A DNA stretch of 64,000 nt from Carnobacterium pleistocenium FTR1. GTDB taxonomy: Bacteria > Bacillota > Bacilli > Lactobacillales > Carnobacteriaceae. Below are positions 28,024-37,119 of this stretch, piece after piece. The notes beneath the pieces were generated by a model. The model saw nothing but the letters and a program-made list of their open reading frames with translations, was not told where the DNA came from and did not search any database. The DNA is taken from NCBI RefSeq assembly GCF_000744285.1, contig NZ_JQLQ01000002.1:1984001-2048000 (forward strand), given 5' to 3'. The stretch's first letter is position 1. The number at the start of each line of letters is the position of its first letter. The position numbers and the translations under genes are program-made.

Positions 28024-28470
28024 TTAATTAGTACTTGAGTCGTTCTCTTTTTTACTTTTGCGTTTCTTATTCAGATTCACTGCTGTTTTACCAACCTTGG
28101 TTACCATACCTGTTTGACCTGCTTTTTTAGTTGCTCCAGTAACATGTGTAGTTAAGTTACGAGTAGAATCATTTAAACTTGAAACAGTTTCTCCTAAATC
28201 ACCAATGGCTTTAAACACTGGATCAGTTTTACCCAATTTTCCGTTAACATCATCTAATGTAGTATTGGATTTATTTAATAATCCTTCCACCTCAATCAAA
28301 AGACTATCCGCATCTTTTGTTAATATACTAATGCTTTTATTAGCTTCATTCACTGTTTTTTGGACTTCTCCAACTACCTTAGAAACTTTTAACAATACAA
28401 TAATTATGAACACAACTAATGCCGCAAAAGCTACAGCAGCTATCAAAGCTGCAATTTCTCCACCTGTCAT
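28024..28470 (-). CDS. DUF948-family protein (YtxG-like)
   Basis: A 148-residue protein with one N-terminal membrane helix (EIAALIAAVAFAALVVFIII) followed by an amphipathic coiled coil with the DUF948 pattern VQKTVNEANKSISILTKDAD and a basic tail. Function is unknown. It heads a two-gene unit with the YtxH gene. A TATAAT on the minus strand at about 28614 may be its promoter. Confidence 0.86.
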   Translation of the reverse strand: MTGGEIAALIAAVAFAALVVFIIIVLLKVSKVVGEVQKTVNEANKSISILTKDADSLLIEVEGLLNKSNTTLDDVNGKLGKTDPVFKAIGDLGETVSSLNDSTRNLTTHVTGATKKAGQTGMVTKVGKTAVNLNKKRKSKKENDSSTN

Positions 28471-28773
28471 ATAAATTCCTCACTTCCTTCTATTTTCTAA
28501 TTTTTTATCTAGAAATAAAAAATCTTCTACACGTATAGAATACCATTATTTATTTTTTTCATCAAATAATATGAAACCGAATTCTTCTTTTACTCATCAC
28601 TTTATATTATAGTCGTTATTCTCAAAACAACTATTTTATTCTTATTCTTACACTTTTATTTAAAATTTAGGCTTTTCTTAATGGTCCTGTCACTATAATT
28701 TTGTCTGAAAATTTGTTACTATGATAAAGAACATTCAAATAGAAATATATTTATTTAAAGGGGTATTTAGTTT
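28471..28773. other. Divergent promoter gap (DUF948 / mscS)
   Basis: This AT-rich 303-nt gap holds no credible gene. It contains a minus-strand TATAAT near 28614 and a plus-strand TATGAT near 28722, the likely -10 boxes of the two flanking genes. No structured leader was recognised. Confidence 0.5.
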
Positions 28774-29673
28774 ATGGACAGCAGTAATCAATTAGATAGT
28801 TCAATTGCAGTAGATGTCGTTGATACTTTGACAGAACAAACCAATATTTTTTCGGAATTTTGGAAATCAATCGATTGGCCCAGTCTCATTTCAACGGTAA
28901 CTGCTAGTATTATTCAAATTTTATTTTTCATAATTTTCTTTTTTGCTGTAAAATTAATTGGAACCTTTTTTATTGAGCGGACATTTGAAAATTATCGAAA
29001 GAAAAAAGATATTTCTACAAATCGTTTAAATACACTTTATAATTTGACCAAAAATTTATTTCAATCTTTTGTAGGCTTTTTCTTATTTTATGCGATTCTT
29101 TCGGCTATTGGCATTCCTGTTGGTACGCTACTTGCTGGAGCCGGAGTCATTGGTCTAGCTTTATCTCTTGGTGCTCAAGGATTTGTCAGCGACATAGTAA
29201 ATGGTTTTTTCCTGTTACTTGAAAAGCAGATTGATGTTGGCGATATTGTGGATCTAGATACTGTTTCAGGTACCGTTGTTGATGTAAATTTAAAAACAAC
29301 TAAAGTAAAAAGTTTTGATGGGACACTTAACTTTGTACCTAATCGCTATATTACTATCGTAAGCAATAAATCACGTGAAGATATGCGTGCTCAAGTTGAT
29401 ATCCGACTTTCGCCAAATACTGATATTGAAAAAGTAGATAGGATCATCACAACGGTAAATGATAAACTTGTTCCTCAGTATCCAGATATTACCGAACCTC
29501 CTACTAGTTTAGGCTTGATTCCTCTTGAGAATGGTCACTATGGTGTACGGATCGTGATATTCGTCTTACATGGCCATGAGTTCGAAATAAAAAATGTTTT
29601 TTCTCAAGCGTACGTTACTGCCTTAACAAAAGAGGGCATTGAGATTCCTGTCAATCCTCTTAATCTTAAATAG
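28774..29673 (+). CDS. Small-conductance mechanosensitive channel (MscS/YkuT-like)
   Basis: A 299-residue MscS-family channel that releases solutes on hypo-osmotic shock. Three membrane helices (about 45-70, 95-120, 123-148) include the pore helix GTLLAGAGVIGLALSLGAQGFVSDIVNGFFLLLEKQ; the beta domain with FVPNRYITIVSNKSR follows. Start ATG has AAAGGGG upstream. It precedes ugtP by 38 nt and might be cotranscribed. Confidence 0.93.
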   Translation: MDSSNQLDSSIAVDVVDTLTEQTNIFSEFWKSIDWPSLISTVTASIIQILFFIIFFFAVKLIGTFFIERTFENYRKKKDISTNRLNTLYNLTKNLFQSFVGFFLFYAILSAIGIPVGTLLAGAGVIGLALSLGAQGFVSDIVNGFFLLLEKQIDVGDIVDLDTVSGTVVDVNLKTTKVKSFDGTLNFVPNRYITIVSNKSREDMRAQVDIRLSPNTDIEKVDRIITTVNDKLVPQYPDITEPPTSLGLIPLENGHYGVRIVIFVLHGHEFEIKNVFSQAYVTALTKEGIEIPVNPLNLK

Positions 29674-29711
29674 TAACAATTTCTTATCCGAACTAAAGGA
29701 GGCAAATGTTA

Positions 29712-30878
29712 ATGTCAGTACCACCTAAAATATTAATTCTAACTGGAAGTTATGGAAATGGTCATCTTGAAGTGACTCGTTCACTAATAACAGAGCTAAA
29801 TAAGCGTGGCATCTCTAATATTGTTACATCAGATTTATTTTACGAAGCACACCCTATTTTGACTAACGTTACTAGGAAATTGTACATTAAAAGTTTTACT
29901 AAAGGCCAAAACATCTATGGTTTTCTTTATTATAAATCTGATTTTAGATTAACCGATTTTAGAATTGATCGAATGATTGATCGATATGGTTATATGCGCA
30001 TCAGTCAATTGATGAAAGAAAATGATTTCGATCTTGTGATCAATACTTTTCCAATGCAAGCTTTGCCTATCTACAAGCAACATACCAAGAGTACAAAACC
30101 TGTTATCCCGTTTATTAATGTACTAACCGATTTTTGTCTGCATACTCGCTGGATCTCAGATAGTATTGATTATTTTTTTGTAGCCTGTAATAGTTTAAAG
30201 GAAGAATTGATTGATACTGGAATAAATGAAAATAAAATTACCGTATCAGGTATTCCTATAAAAGAAGAATTTTATTCCTATGATAAGTTTTCTATGAGCG
30301 AAGACATTACTTCTAATCAAACAAAAAGATTGCTGATTTCTGCTGGTGCTCATGGAGTATTAAAGGATTTAGCTCAAATTATTGAAAAGTTAAAAGTAAA
30401 GGAAGATTTGCATATAACGGTTGTTTGCGGTTCTAATCAATTACTTTTTAACGAACTTATGAAAGCCTATCAAAACGATGTCACCATAAGTATTCTTGGG
30501 TATGTTTCAAATATGGCTAATTTAATGAATCAATCCGACATCATGGTTACAAAAGCTGGAGGAATCTCTCTTTCAGAAGCTCTAGCAATTCGAATTCCTT
30601 TAGTTTTGGCACCTGCTGTTCCTGGACAAGAAAAAGATAATGCAAGATTTTTTGAAAAAGAGGGAATGGCCATTCTTACAAAATCAGAAGAAGAAATTGT
30701 ACCGGCTATTTTAATTTTATTGAAACAACCTCTTTTGGCAAGAAGCTTAACGAAACAAATGGAAAACCATTTTTATCCACATGCATCTGGGCTTATAGTA
30801 GATAGAGTCCTTGCGCTGATTGAAAATCCTCGTGTCCATAAGGAGCCTAGTCATGACTCAAAAGAGATTAAAAATTGA
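29712..30878 (+). CDS. ugtP: Diacylglycerol glucosyltransferase (UgtP/YpfP-like)
   Basis: A 388-residue GT28 enzyme of the MGDG-synthase type, predicted to add glucose from UDP-glucose to diacylglycerol, making the glycolipid anchor of lipoteichoic acid. The N-terminal ILILTGSYGNGHLEVTRSL and C-terminal donor-site block MVTKAGGISLSEALAIRIPLV, then PGQEKDNARFF, are family signatures. The frame also has ATG 29706, but ATG 29712 is better spaced from AAGGAGG. Overlap with an LtaA-like MFS gene strongly supports the role. Confidence 0.85.
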   Translation: MSVPPKILILTGSYGNGHLEVTRSLITELNKRGISNIVTSDLFYEAHPILTNVTRKLYIKSFTKGQNIYGFLYYKSDFRLTDFRIDRMIDRYGYMRISQLMKENDFDLVINTFPMQALPIYKQHTKSTKPVIPFINVLTDFCLHTRWISDSIDYFFVACNSLKEELIDTGINENKITVSGIPIKEEFYSYDKFSMSEDITSNQTKRLLISAGAHGVLKDLAQIIEKLKVKEDLHITVVCGSNQLLFNELMKAYQNDVTISILGYVSNMANLMNQSDIMVTKAGGISLSEALAIRIPLVLAPAVPGQEKDNARFFEKEGMAILTKSEEEIVPAILILLKQPLLARSLTKQMENHFYPHASGLIVDRVLALIENPRVHKEPSHDSKEIKN

Positions 30879-32001
30879 TAAAAAATTTTTATTTTTACTT
30901 ATCTCATTAATGCTCGTTGAATACGTTCGTGCTGCTTTTATCATTAGCTATTTACCGGTTCAGGCTGCAGTGGGAACTCAGTTTAATCTAACTTTAGTTG
31001 GCTTAGCCATTAGTTTACATTACATTAGCGACGCTTTTTCAAATTTTCAAGCCGGTTTTTTCATGAATCGTTTTGGTATTAAAAAAGTCATCTCATTTTC
31101 TTTTCTATTGATTTTTACTTCTTTGATTATTGTTCCTTTATTTCAATTTAATAGTATCGTTATTATTTTAGCCGCGATCCTATTAGGTTTTGGGGCTTGT
31201 CCCATTTGGATTGTACTTCTATCTAAGGCTAGTTCAGGATCAAGAGGAAAAAATATGAGTTTAGTTTATTTTTGTTGGCTATCAGGTATGGCTAGTGGTG
31301 TCATAGTAATGAATTACTTAATGAATATTAATCTAACCGTTTCTTATTGGCTTCTACCACTCTTTATAGTAGGTGCTTACATCAGTTTCCGTTTATCAGG
31401 GAACCATCATACACCCCACACAGCTAGACAAAATATAACGGACATATTCAAAAAAACATTCTCTATTTTAAAACAAAGCCGCGTAATCTTACCGGGGACT
31501 TTAATGCAAAGCATTTCTATTGGAATGTTAATTCCTATTTTGCCAACATTTGTCTTGCAATATCTTGGTTTCTCCTATAATCAATATACCTTTTTATTGG
31601 TTATTGCTGGTTTAACAGCTGGTATCCTTATGCTGCCAATTGGCCGGTTAAGTGATTACTTCAAACCACGCTTACTATTTATTGGAGGATTTATACTTTT
31701 TGGCCTTACGATGATTTCTACTACACTTGATACCTCTATTCTGACTATTTATATTCTAGTTATATCCATGGCGATTGCTTATACGCTTTTTTTACCGGCT
31801 TGGAATACTTTTGTAGCTACAAAAATTACTAAAGAAGACCAAAATGTCAGTTGGGGAATCATTTCCTCTTTTCAAGGTGTGGGAACTATGCTTGGTCCCA
31901 TAATAGGTGGGGTACTTGCTTCATATAGCGCAAGTATAACGATTATTGTTAGCGCTTCGCTTTTCCTTCTAATGGGCTTACTTTATTTATTTGTCAAATA
32001 G
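30853..32001 (+). CDS. ltaA: MFS transporter, LtaA-like glycolipid flippase
   Basis: A 382-residue protein with 12 predicted helices. Blocks such as CPIWIVLLSKASSGSRGKNM, WLSGMASGVIVMNYL and LPAWNTFVATKITKE resemble staphylococcal LtaA, which flips the diglucosyl-diacylglycerol anchor. ATG 30853 follows AAGGAGC and lies 26 nt inside the end of the ugtP-like gene, echoing the ypfP-ltaA operon. Naming rests on that context and remembered similarity. Confidence 0.78.
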   Translation: MTQKRLKIDKKFLFLLISLMLVEYVRAAFIISYLPVQAAVGTQFNLTLVGLAISLHYISDAFSNFQAGFFMNRFGIKKVISFSFLLIFTSLIIVPLFQFNSIVIILAAILLGFGACPIWIVLLSKASSGSRGKNMSLVYFCWLSGMASGVIVMNYLMNINLTVSYWLLPLFIVGAYISFRLSGNHHTPHTARQNITDIFKKTFSILKQSRVILPGTLMQSISIGMLIPILPTFVLQYLGFSYNQYTFLLVIAGLTAGILMLPIGRLSDYFKPRLLFIGGFILFGLTMISTTLDTSILTIYILVISMAIAYTLFLPAWNTFVATKITKEDQNVSWGIISSFQGVGTMLGPIIGGVLASYSASITIIVSASLFLLMGLLYLFVK

Positions 32002-32170
32002 TGTAGCTGCTTCAAAATTTTTTTCTGCAATAGTCGTATTTGCTTGTGAAGCTTAATTAATTTGTTTATCCACACCAAAAATTATACAGTCTTTGTTTAT
32101 TCAATACAAAAAATTATGATCTTTTAAATAAGCGATATAAAATATAACTTTATTTGACAAATTAGAAAAT
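32002..32170. repeat. Gap with a putative decayed IS end
   Basis: Downstream of ltaA, 32060-32095 contains TTTATCCACACCAAAAATTA followed by TACAG, closely matching strings at 3147-3178 and 43160-43185. Beyond this core the copies diverge. No gene is visible in the gap. Confidence 0.35.
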
Positions 32171-32217
32171 AAAAAAAATAGCGCTAGTGAGTTTTTTTAC
32201 TCACTAGCGCTATTTAA
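32171..32217. terminator. Bidirectional terminator
   Basis: A perfect 14-bp stem (ATAGCGCTAGTGAG and its complement) with an A run before it, 61 nt from the end of the FAS1 gene; it also bounds the ltaA transcript. Confidence 0.85.
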
Positions 32218-32278
32218 CGTAGTTAAATCTTTATTACTCAAAGGTTTGATTAACTACATAAATTATCTTATTTTTTGT

Positions 32279-32917
32279 TTAAGTTTCTTTCTTTTTGTTT
32301 TTGATAACCATAAAAATAATTACGCTAGCCGTAGCAAGCATAGCTACAAGAAGCGGTGTGCTACTTTCAAATCCTGTTTGTGCAACCTCTGTTTCTTCCA
32401 TATCAACTTCTTGAAGGGTGAAGTTTGAAGGAACCAAGACTGTGTCAATAACATGGACAACACCGTTTGTTGCTTCAATATCTGTTTGAGTAATCATAGA
32501 TTGATTGACCATTGGATCTCCTGAAAGATCAAACATCAATTCTTGACCATTTACTGTTGTTGCTTCCATCCCGTCTGTTAAATCAGCAGCCAACACACTT
32601 CCTGGAACGACATGATACGTAAGAACCTTTGCCAAGTCGGGTTGTGCTAACAATTCGTCTGCGGTAATATCTAATTCCGTTAATAGTTTTTCAAATGCGG
32701 CATTAGTTGGCGCAAATACAGTGTATGGGCCTTCTCCTTGAAGTGTCTCAACTAGTTCAGCTTTTTGAAGAGCAGCTACGAGGATACTGAAATCAGGGTT
32801 ACCTAAAGCGATACCTACTACATCATCTGTAGGTGCAGCATTGACAGTTGCGGCGAAAAATGGCGATAGTAGCAGTATAGTGACAAGGGAAAATGCAATC
32901 TTCGAAAACTTTTTCAT
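32279..32917 (-). CDS. Secreted fasciclin (FAS1) domain protein with C-terminal sorting-like signal
   Basis: A 212-residue surface protein. A signal peptide ending in AATVNAAP precedes a single FAS1 domain: the H1 block FSILVAALQKAELVETLQ, YTVFAPTNAAFEKLL, and VIDTVLVPSN at the end. The C-terminus has EVAQTGFES, a hydrophobic stretch (PLLVAMLATASVIIFMVI) and KNKKKET: the architecture of a cell-wall sorting signal with VAQTG in place of LPxTG. The divergent neighbour is a class B sortase. ATG 32917 follows GGAGATGGATAG; the frame opens earlier at 32941. Confidence 0.88.
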   Translation of the reverse strand: MKKFSKIAFSLVTILLLSPFFAATVNAAPTDDVVGIALGNPDFSILVAALQKAELVETLQGEGPYTVFAPTNAAFEKLLTELDITADELLAQPDLAKVLTYHVVPGSVLAADLTDGMEATTVNGQELMFDLSGDPMVNQSMITQTDIEATNGVVHVIDTVLVPSNFTLQEVDMEETEVAQTGFESSTPLLVAMLATASVIIFMVIKNKKKET

Positions 32918-33041
32918 TTCTATCCATCTCCTTTGTGACAAAGTTATATTTTGTTATCTTTGTCTACATAAGTTATACTATCATCATACTGTAACCGATG
33001 TCAAAAATTAACTCCAAGGAAAAGAAAATGGAGGAATAACT

Positions 33042-33791
33042 ATGAAAAAAAAATATTGGTTAGCGATTTTATCCAGTCTATTGTTAGTACAAATTGTTTA
33101 TTATTATAATATTGTATCCGCTCAACGCAAAGATGTTAAAGTTCCAGAAAGCGCTTTGGTTCAAACAACAGATGAAGGTAAAGAGCCTATAAAAGACTCT
33201 ATTCCTACTACAAAAATAGATACCGAAAAAGTGTTTGTCAAAAATACAGCGACAGATTACTACTTACTTAATTCTGATTATGTTGGTTGGTTAAATATAG
33301 CTGATACCGTTATTGATTATCCCGTTGTACGTGGAACAAATAATGAATTTTATTTAAGTCATAATTTTTATAAAGAGGAAGATGCTCTAGGTGCAATCTT
33401 TATGGATCATCGTAACGTGGGTATGGGCATGGATAAACACACCATTATTTATGGGCATTATACTAAATACGGGCAAATGTTCAGGGATTTAGAGCAGTAT
33501 TTATCAGAAGATTTTTTAACTAGTCATTCTGAATTTATTTTTACCGATGCTTTTACCAAACGAACGTACAAAATATTTTCCGTACATCCTTCTGATGCTG
33601 ATCCTAAATTTCTCGATGTATCCTTTAAAGAAAATGAATTTACTGATTTTGTTGACACCTTAAAAAAAGAATCTATTTTTGAATTGGATACTCCCGTTTC
33701 TCCAGAAGATAATATCTTAACTCTTGTTACTTGTAATTATAGTGTTAATAATGGCCGACTATTCATTCATGCCGTTGAAATAACAGAATAA
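33042..33791 (+). CDS. srtB: Class B sortase
   Basis: A 249-residue transpeptidase with an N-terminal membrane anchor. The triad is His139 (IIYGHYT), Cys231 (TLVTCNYS) and Arg239 (NNGRLFIHA); VGWLNIADTVIDYPVV and GAIFMDHRN are class B blocks. Classical SrtB anchors NPQTN-type haem-uptake proteins, but no isd-like genes are present. The only visible candidate substrate is the adjacent, divergent FAS1 protein with VAQTG. AATGGAGGAATAACT gives a good start. Confidence 0.92.
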   Translation: MKKKYWLAILSSLLLVQIVYYYNIVSAQRKDVKVPESALVQTTDEGKEPIKDSIPTTKIDTEKVFVKNTATDYYLLNSDYVGWLNIADTVIDYPVVRGTNNEFYLSHNFYKEEDALGAIFMDHRNVGMGMDKHTIIYGHYTKYGQMFRDLEQYLSEDFLTSHSEFIFTDAFTKRTYKIFSVHPSDADPKFLDVSFKENEFTDFVDTLKKESIFELDTPVSPEDNILTLVTCNYSVNNGRLFIHAVEITE

Positions 33792-33961
33792 TTCAAAATT
33801 TTATTGTTTAAAGGATATACTTTGCTATTTTTCATTGCTCGTTAAGTTAAATTATTTGCTTTATTTAACTACACAAATACGCCTCTAAAGTTAGCTTTTC
33901 CTCTAACTTCCGGGGTGTATTTGTACAGCGATTGGTTTGAACTGAAATCTTTTTAGTTTCT

Positions 33962-35110
33962 TTACAATTGCCTATTAGCTTTCTTTTCTAAGAAGTCACC
34001 GACATGTTCAATAGCAAATGGAATAGCCTCTTCTTTTGGCGTCATTTGTGGGTGATGCAAGCCATAAGGGCTGTCGACACCTAACCAAAACATTGTGCCA
34101 GGAATTTTGTCTAAATAATAACCAAAATCTTCACCTGTCATTTCTGTTTTCATTTCTCTATATTCGACCCCTTGTTTTTTAGTCATATAATCAATAAAAG
34201 ATAATGTTTCCATCTCGCTGTTGACTACAGGATAATACCCAGCTTGGTCTAAATCCAGATAAATTTTGCAATTATAAGATAACTCAATTCCTTTAACAAT
34301 ATCCTTTACTCTTTGCTGAGTTAATTTACTCATCTCAGAAGTTAATGTGCGAATGGTACCCGTAAGGCTAGCATATCCGCTGATAATATTTCCAGCTGTC
34401 CCAGCATGCATTGTCCCTAACGTAATCACTGCGCCTTCCATTGGATTAACGCTTCGACTAATGATTGTTTGGATTTGGCTGATAAATTGACTCGCAGCTA
34501 CTATCATATCATTCGATTCATGTGGATATGCAGCGTGCCCACCTTTACCGCGAAATTCTACATTGATAGCGCAGGTTCCAGCAAATAATGTTCCAACCTT
34601 TGTTCCTAAAGTTCCCACAGGCAAATCTGGTTTGACATGCAGTGCATAAATTTCGTCTGGCATATAACCATTTAAAAAACCACTATCATAAATGATTTTT
34701 GCTCCACTCACATTCTCTTCAGCTGGTTGAAAAATAAACACTAAATCATCTACTGTTTGATGAGAACTAAAATAGGTTAATAACCCTAATGCAATCGACA
34801 TGTGCATATCATGACCACACGCATGCATTCTTCCCTCGTGAGTGGATTGAAAAGGCAATTCAGTTTCTTCTACCACAGGCAGACCATCTATATCCGTTCT
34901 CCAACCAATCGTTTTTTCACCAATGCTCCCCTTTACTCGAACAACAATAGCCGTTTCCCATGTTTTTATTTCTAAATTATCTTGTGGCAACTCATTGATT
35001 TTAGTCATCAAATAACTATGCGTCTTGTACTCTTCTAAACCAATTTCAGGAATCAAATGTAATTCTCTTCTCATCTGAATGAAAGGATTCTCTTGTATCA
35101 TTTTCTTCAC
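33962..35110 (-). CDS. dapL: N-acetyldiaminopimelate deacetylase
   Basis: A 382-residue M20D amidohydrolase removing the acetyl group from N-acetyl-LL-diaminopimelate in the acetylase branch of lysine/meso-DAP synthesis. Metal-site blocks MHACGHDMHM and FQPAEENVSGAK and the late MTGEDFGYYLDKIPG are present. The frame starts at GTG 35110 with ATG 35101 as an alternative. It follows dapH, as ykuQ-ykuR in Bacillus. Confidence 0.93.
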   Translation of the reverse strand: MKKMIQENPFIQMRRELHLIPEIGLEEYKTHSYLMTKINELPQDNLEIKTWETAIVVRVKGSIGEKTIGWRTDIDGLPVVEETELPFQSTHEGRMHACGHDMHMSIALGLLTYFSSHQTVDDLVFIFQPAEENVSGAKIIYDSGFLNGYMPDEIYALHVKPDLPVGTLGTKVGTLFAGTCAINVEFRGKGGHAAYPHESNDMIVAASQFISQIQTIISRSVNPMEGAVITLGTMHAGTAGNIISGYASLTGTIRTLTSEMSKLTQQRVKDIVKGIELSYNCKIYLDLDQAGYYPVVNSEMETLSFIDYMTKKQGVEYREMKTEMTGEDFGYYLDKIPGTMFWLGVDSPYGLHHPQMTPKEEAIPFAIEHVGDFLEKKANRQL

Positions 35111-35190
35111 TCTCTTCTAAAAAAGGAGATGAATCAGAAAGTTTTTTCTCTTTCTGTTCACGCTCCTTTGATTTTGTCTTCTTTTATTTT

Positions 35191-35892
35191 TTATAGTTCG
35201 CGTAAAGCATCAATTATACCTGTTTTACTTTTTGTTTTTTCATCGATATCTTTAATTTTTTTAGCCGGTGTTCCCGCTACAACAGTATAAGGTTCAACAT
35301 CTTGAATAACAATAGCTCCTGCTGCAACAACAGCGCCTTTTCCAATTCGAACACCCTCTAATACAACAGCATTAGCTCCAATTAAAACATTATCTTCCAC
35401 AACAACGGGTTGAGCACTAGCCGGTTCAATGACCCCTGCTAAAACAGTACCTGCACCAATATGGCAATTTTTACCAACTGTTGCCCGTCCGCCTAATATA
35501 GCACCCATATCAATCATAGTTCCCTCACCAATGATTGCTCCAATATTAATAACAGCGCCCATCATAATAACGGCTGAATCCCCAATTTCGACTTGGTCTC
35601 GTATAAAAGCACCTGGCTCAATTCGAGCTTTAAACTTCTTCATATCTACTAATGGGATAGCAGAATTACGGCGATCATTCTCAATCACTTTATCTTCGAT
35701 CCACTTTTTATTTTCTTCTAAAAAGGGTTCAATGACGTTCCATTCACCAAAAATAGTCCCTACTTCATTAGTTGTAAAATTTTTAATTGTTGCAGGAAAA
35801 TTCAATTGATCTAATTGACCTTTTAAATAAACTTTTACCGGTGTTTTTTTTTCACTTTTTGATATAAATTCAATAATTTCATTTGCATTCAT
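35191..35892 (-). CDS. dapH: Tetrahydrodipicolinate N-acetyltransferase
   Basis: A 233-residue left-handed beta-helix acetyltransferase. An N-terminal DapH_N domain (about 1-85) is followed by hexapeptide repeats ([29 protein letters not shown] onward in about 90-210). It acetylates tetrahydrodipicolinate in meso-DAP synthesis, the cross-linking residue of this wall type. The next gene is dapL. Confidence 0.94.
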   Translation of the reverse strand: MNANEIIEFISKSEKKTPVKVYLKGQLDQLNFPATIKNFTTNEVGTIFGEWNVIEPFLEENKKWIEDKVIENDRRNSAIPLVDMKKFKARIEPGAFIRDQVEIGDSAVIMMGAVINIGAIIGEGTMIDMGAILGGRATVGKNCHIGAGTVLAGVIEPASAQPVVVEDNVLIGANAVVLEGVRIGKGAVVAAGAIVIQDVEPYTVVAGTPAKKIKDIDEKTKSKTGIIDALREL

Positions 35893-35921
35893 TTTATCAT
35901 TCCTTACTCATTAGTATTTTT

Positions 35922-36401
35922 TTAATGTAAACGTTCTGCTTTCCGAATCACATCATATTTATTTTCAAATTCGTGGGCAATCCGATTTGTCCCTTTTAAA
36001 ATTTCACTTCTCGTGATGATCCCAATAAAACTTCCATCTTCACTTGCTACACATATAAAGGCGTTATTCACTAATAAATGAAGAACTTCTTCCAAGTCAT
36101 AAGGATCGGCTACCAAAGCAAAATCAGTGGTCATAACATCTGAAACTAATATATCGCCTAATTTATCAAAATTGATATCTTCCAACCCAGTAATAGCTTC
36201 AATGATCATAGGCATAGAAATAAGTCCTCTAATTTTATAATCATTATCTAAAACTGGAATAACTGAATACCCTATTTTGGTAAGAACTAATAATGCATGA
36301 TCCAATCGATTCTTCATTTGAACATGGGCAACTCTGTCTGCTGGAATCAAAAGATGTTCTTTATTTTCCAGTAGCATCTCACCAATTTCTTTTCCTATCA
36401 T
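35922..36401 (-). CDS. cbpB: CBS-domain c-di-AMP receptor CbpB (DarB/YkuL-like)
   Basis: A 159-residue protein of two CBS domains. IPADRVAHVQMKNRLDHALLVLTKIGYSVIPVLD closely follows DarB of Bacillus, a c-di-AMP-binding partner of the (p)ppGpp synthetase Rel. Start ATG 36401 has AAAGGAAA about ten bases upstream and matches DarB-type starts; ATG 36410 is an alternative. Association with dapH-dapL matches the ykuL-ykuQ-ykuR region. Confidence 0.87.
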   Translation of the reverse strand: MIGKEIGEMLLENKEHLLIPADRVAHVQMKNRLDHALLVLTKIGYSVIPVLDNDYKIRGLISMPMIIEAITGLEDINFDKLGDILVSDVMTTDFALVADPYDLEEVLHLLVNNAFICVASEDGSFIGIITRSEILKGTNRIAHEFENKYDVIRKAERLH

Positions 36402-36527
36402 TCGTTTCATTTCCTTTCCTTTGATTACTATATCCAAGTACTATTCTACGTTAAAAAAAGCTGTTAAAGATTAGCAACACAATGGAAATAAACAAAAAAT
36501 TATAAACTAGCATACAGGTTTACACTT

Positions 36528-37046
36528 TTAACTATTTTTGGAAAACTGACAGCTTAGATTCTTAATGACATTATGTGCTCGATTGTAATAAGTGACTATT
36601 ATTTGAAACTCATCACTTTCTACTATAGCATAAGTTGGAACTAAATAGTGACCTCTAGGCTCTGAAATACTCCCAGGATTTAATACTACGATACTATCTA
36701 TTTTTTCAGATTTAGCTTGATGAGTGTGGCCAAAAAATGCATAATCTGCATTTTCTTCTTTAGCTGCATAAACTAACTCTTGCATACTATAATTAACATC
36801 AAAGAGATGCCCATGAGCCATAAATATGCGTTCATTTTTCACATCAACAACTTGAGTCAACTTATACTCATCAGTAAAATCCATGTTTCCTTTAACGGTC
36901 ATCATTGAATCCCAAACTGAATCTGTTGCTTCCAATTCAGAATCGCCGCAATGAAAGATTTGATCCACTTTATCCTTGTAACGTTCAATTAGTTCAACTA
37001 AAATTTCTCGATCCTCATGACTATCACTTACAACTAATACTTTCAC
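36528..37046 (-). CDS. YfcE/YsnB-type metallophosphoesterase
   Basis: A 172-residue calcineurin-like phosphoesterase with the five metal motifs visible: VVSDSHED, IFHCGDSE, VKGNMDF, MAHGHLFDV and FGHTHQAKSE. Homologues hydrolyse phosphodiesters in vitro; the natural substrate is unsettled. The start is GTG 37046 after GGGGGAAAAAGT. It follows rph-rdgB, a conserved order in Lactobacillales. Confidence 0.92.
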   Translation of the reverse strand: MKVLVVSDSHEDREILVELIERYKDKVDQIFHCGDSELEATDSVWDSMMTVKGNMDFTDEYKLTQVVDVKNERIFMAHGHLFDVNYSMQELVYAAKEENADYAFFGHTHQAKSEKIDSIVVLNPGSISEPRGHYLVPTYAIVESDEFQIIVTYYNRAHNVIKNLSCQFSKNS

Positions 37047-37080
37047 ACTTTTTCCCCCAGTGATGACGACTTACTCTAAC

Positions 37081-37119
37081 TATTTATCTATTTATCTATT
37101 TATCTATTTATCCATTCAT
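37081..37119. repeat. 8-bp tandem repeat over the rph-rdgB stop
   Basis: The unit TTTATCTA repeats four times with a fifth degenerate copy (TTTATCCA) that runs into the stop codon of rph-rdgB. On the coding strand it reads ATAAATAG, giving overlapping stops, so copy changes would not extend the protein. Confidence 0.85.

Noticed and set aside
33874-33925. Imperfect inverted repeat after the sortase gene as a terminator
   Set aside because: The arms pair only in parts and no T run follows on either strand, so I do not call it.
37081-37119. CRISPR-like array
   Set aside because: The units are 8 bp and contiguous with no spacers; it is a simple tandem repeat. No CRISPR or cas genes were seen in the window.
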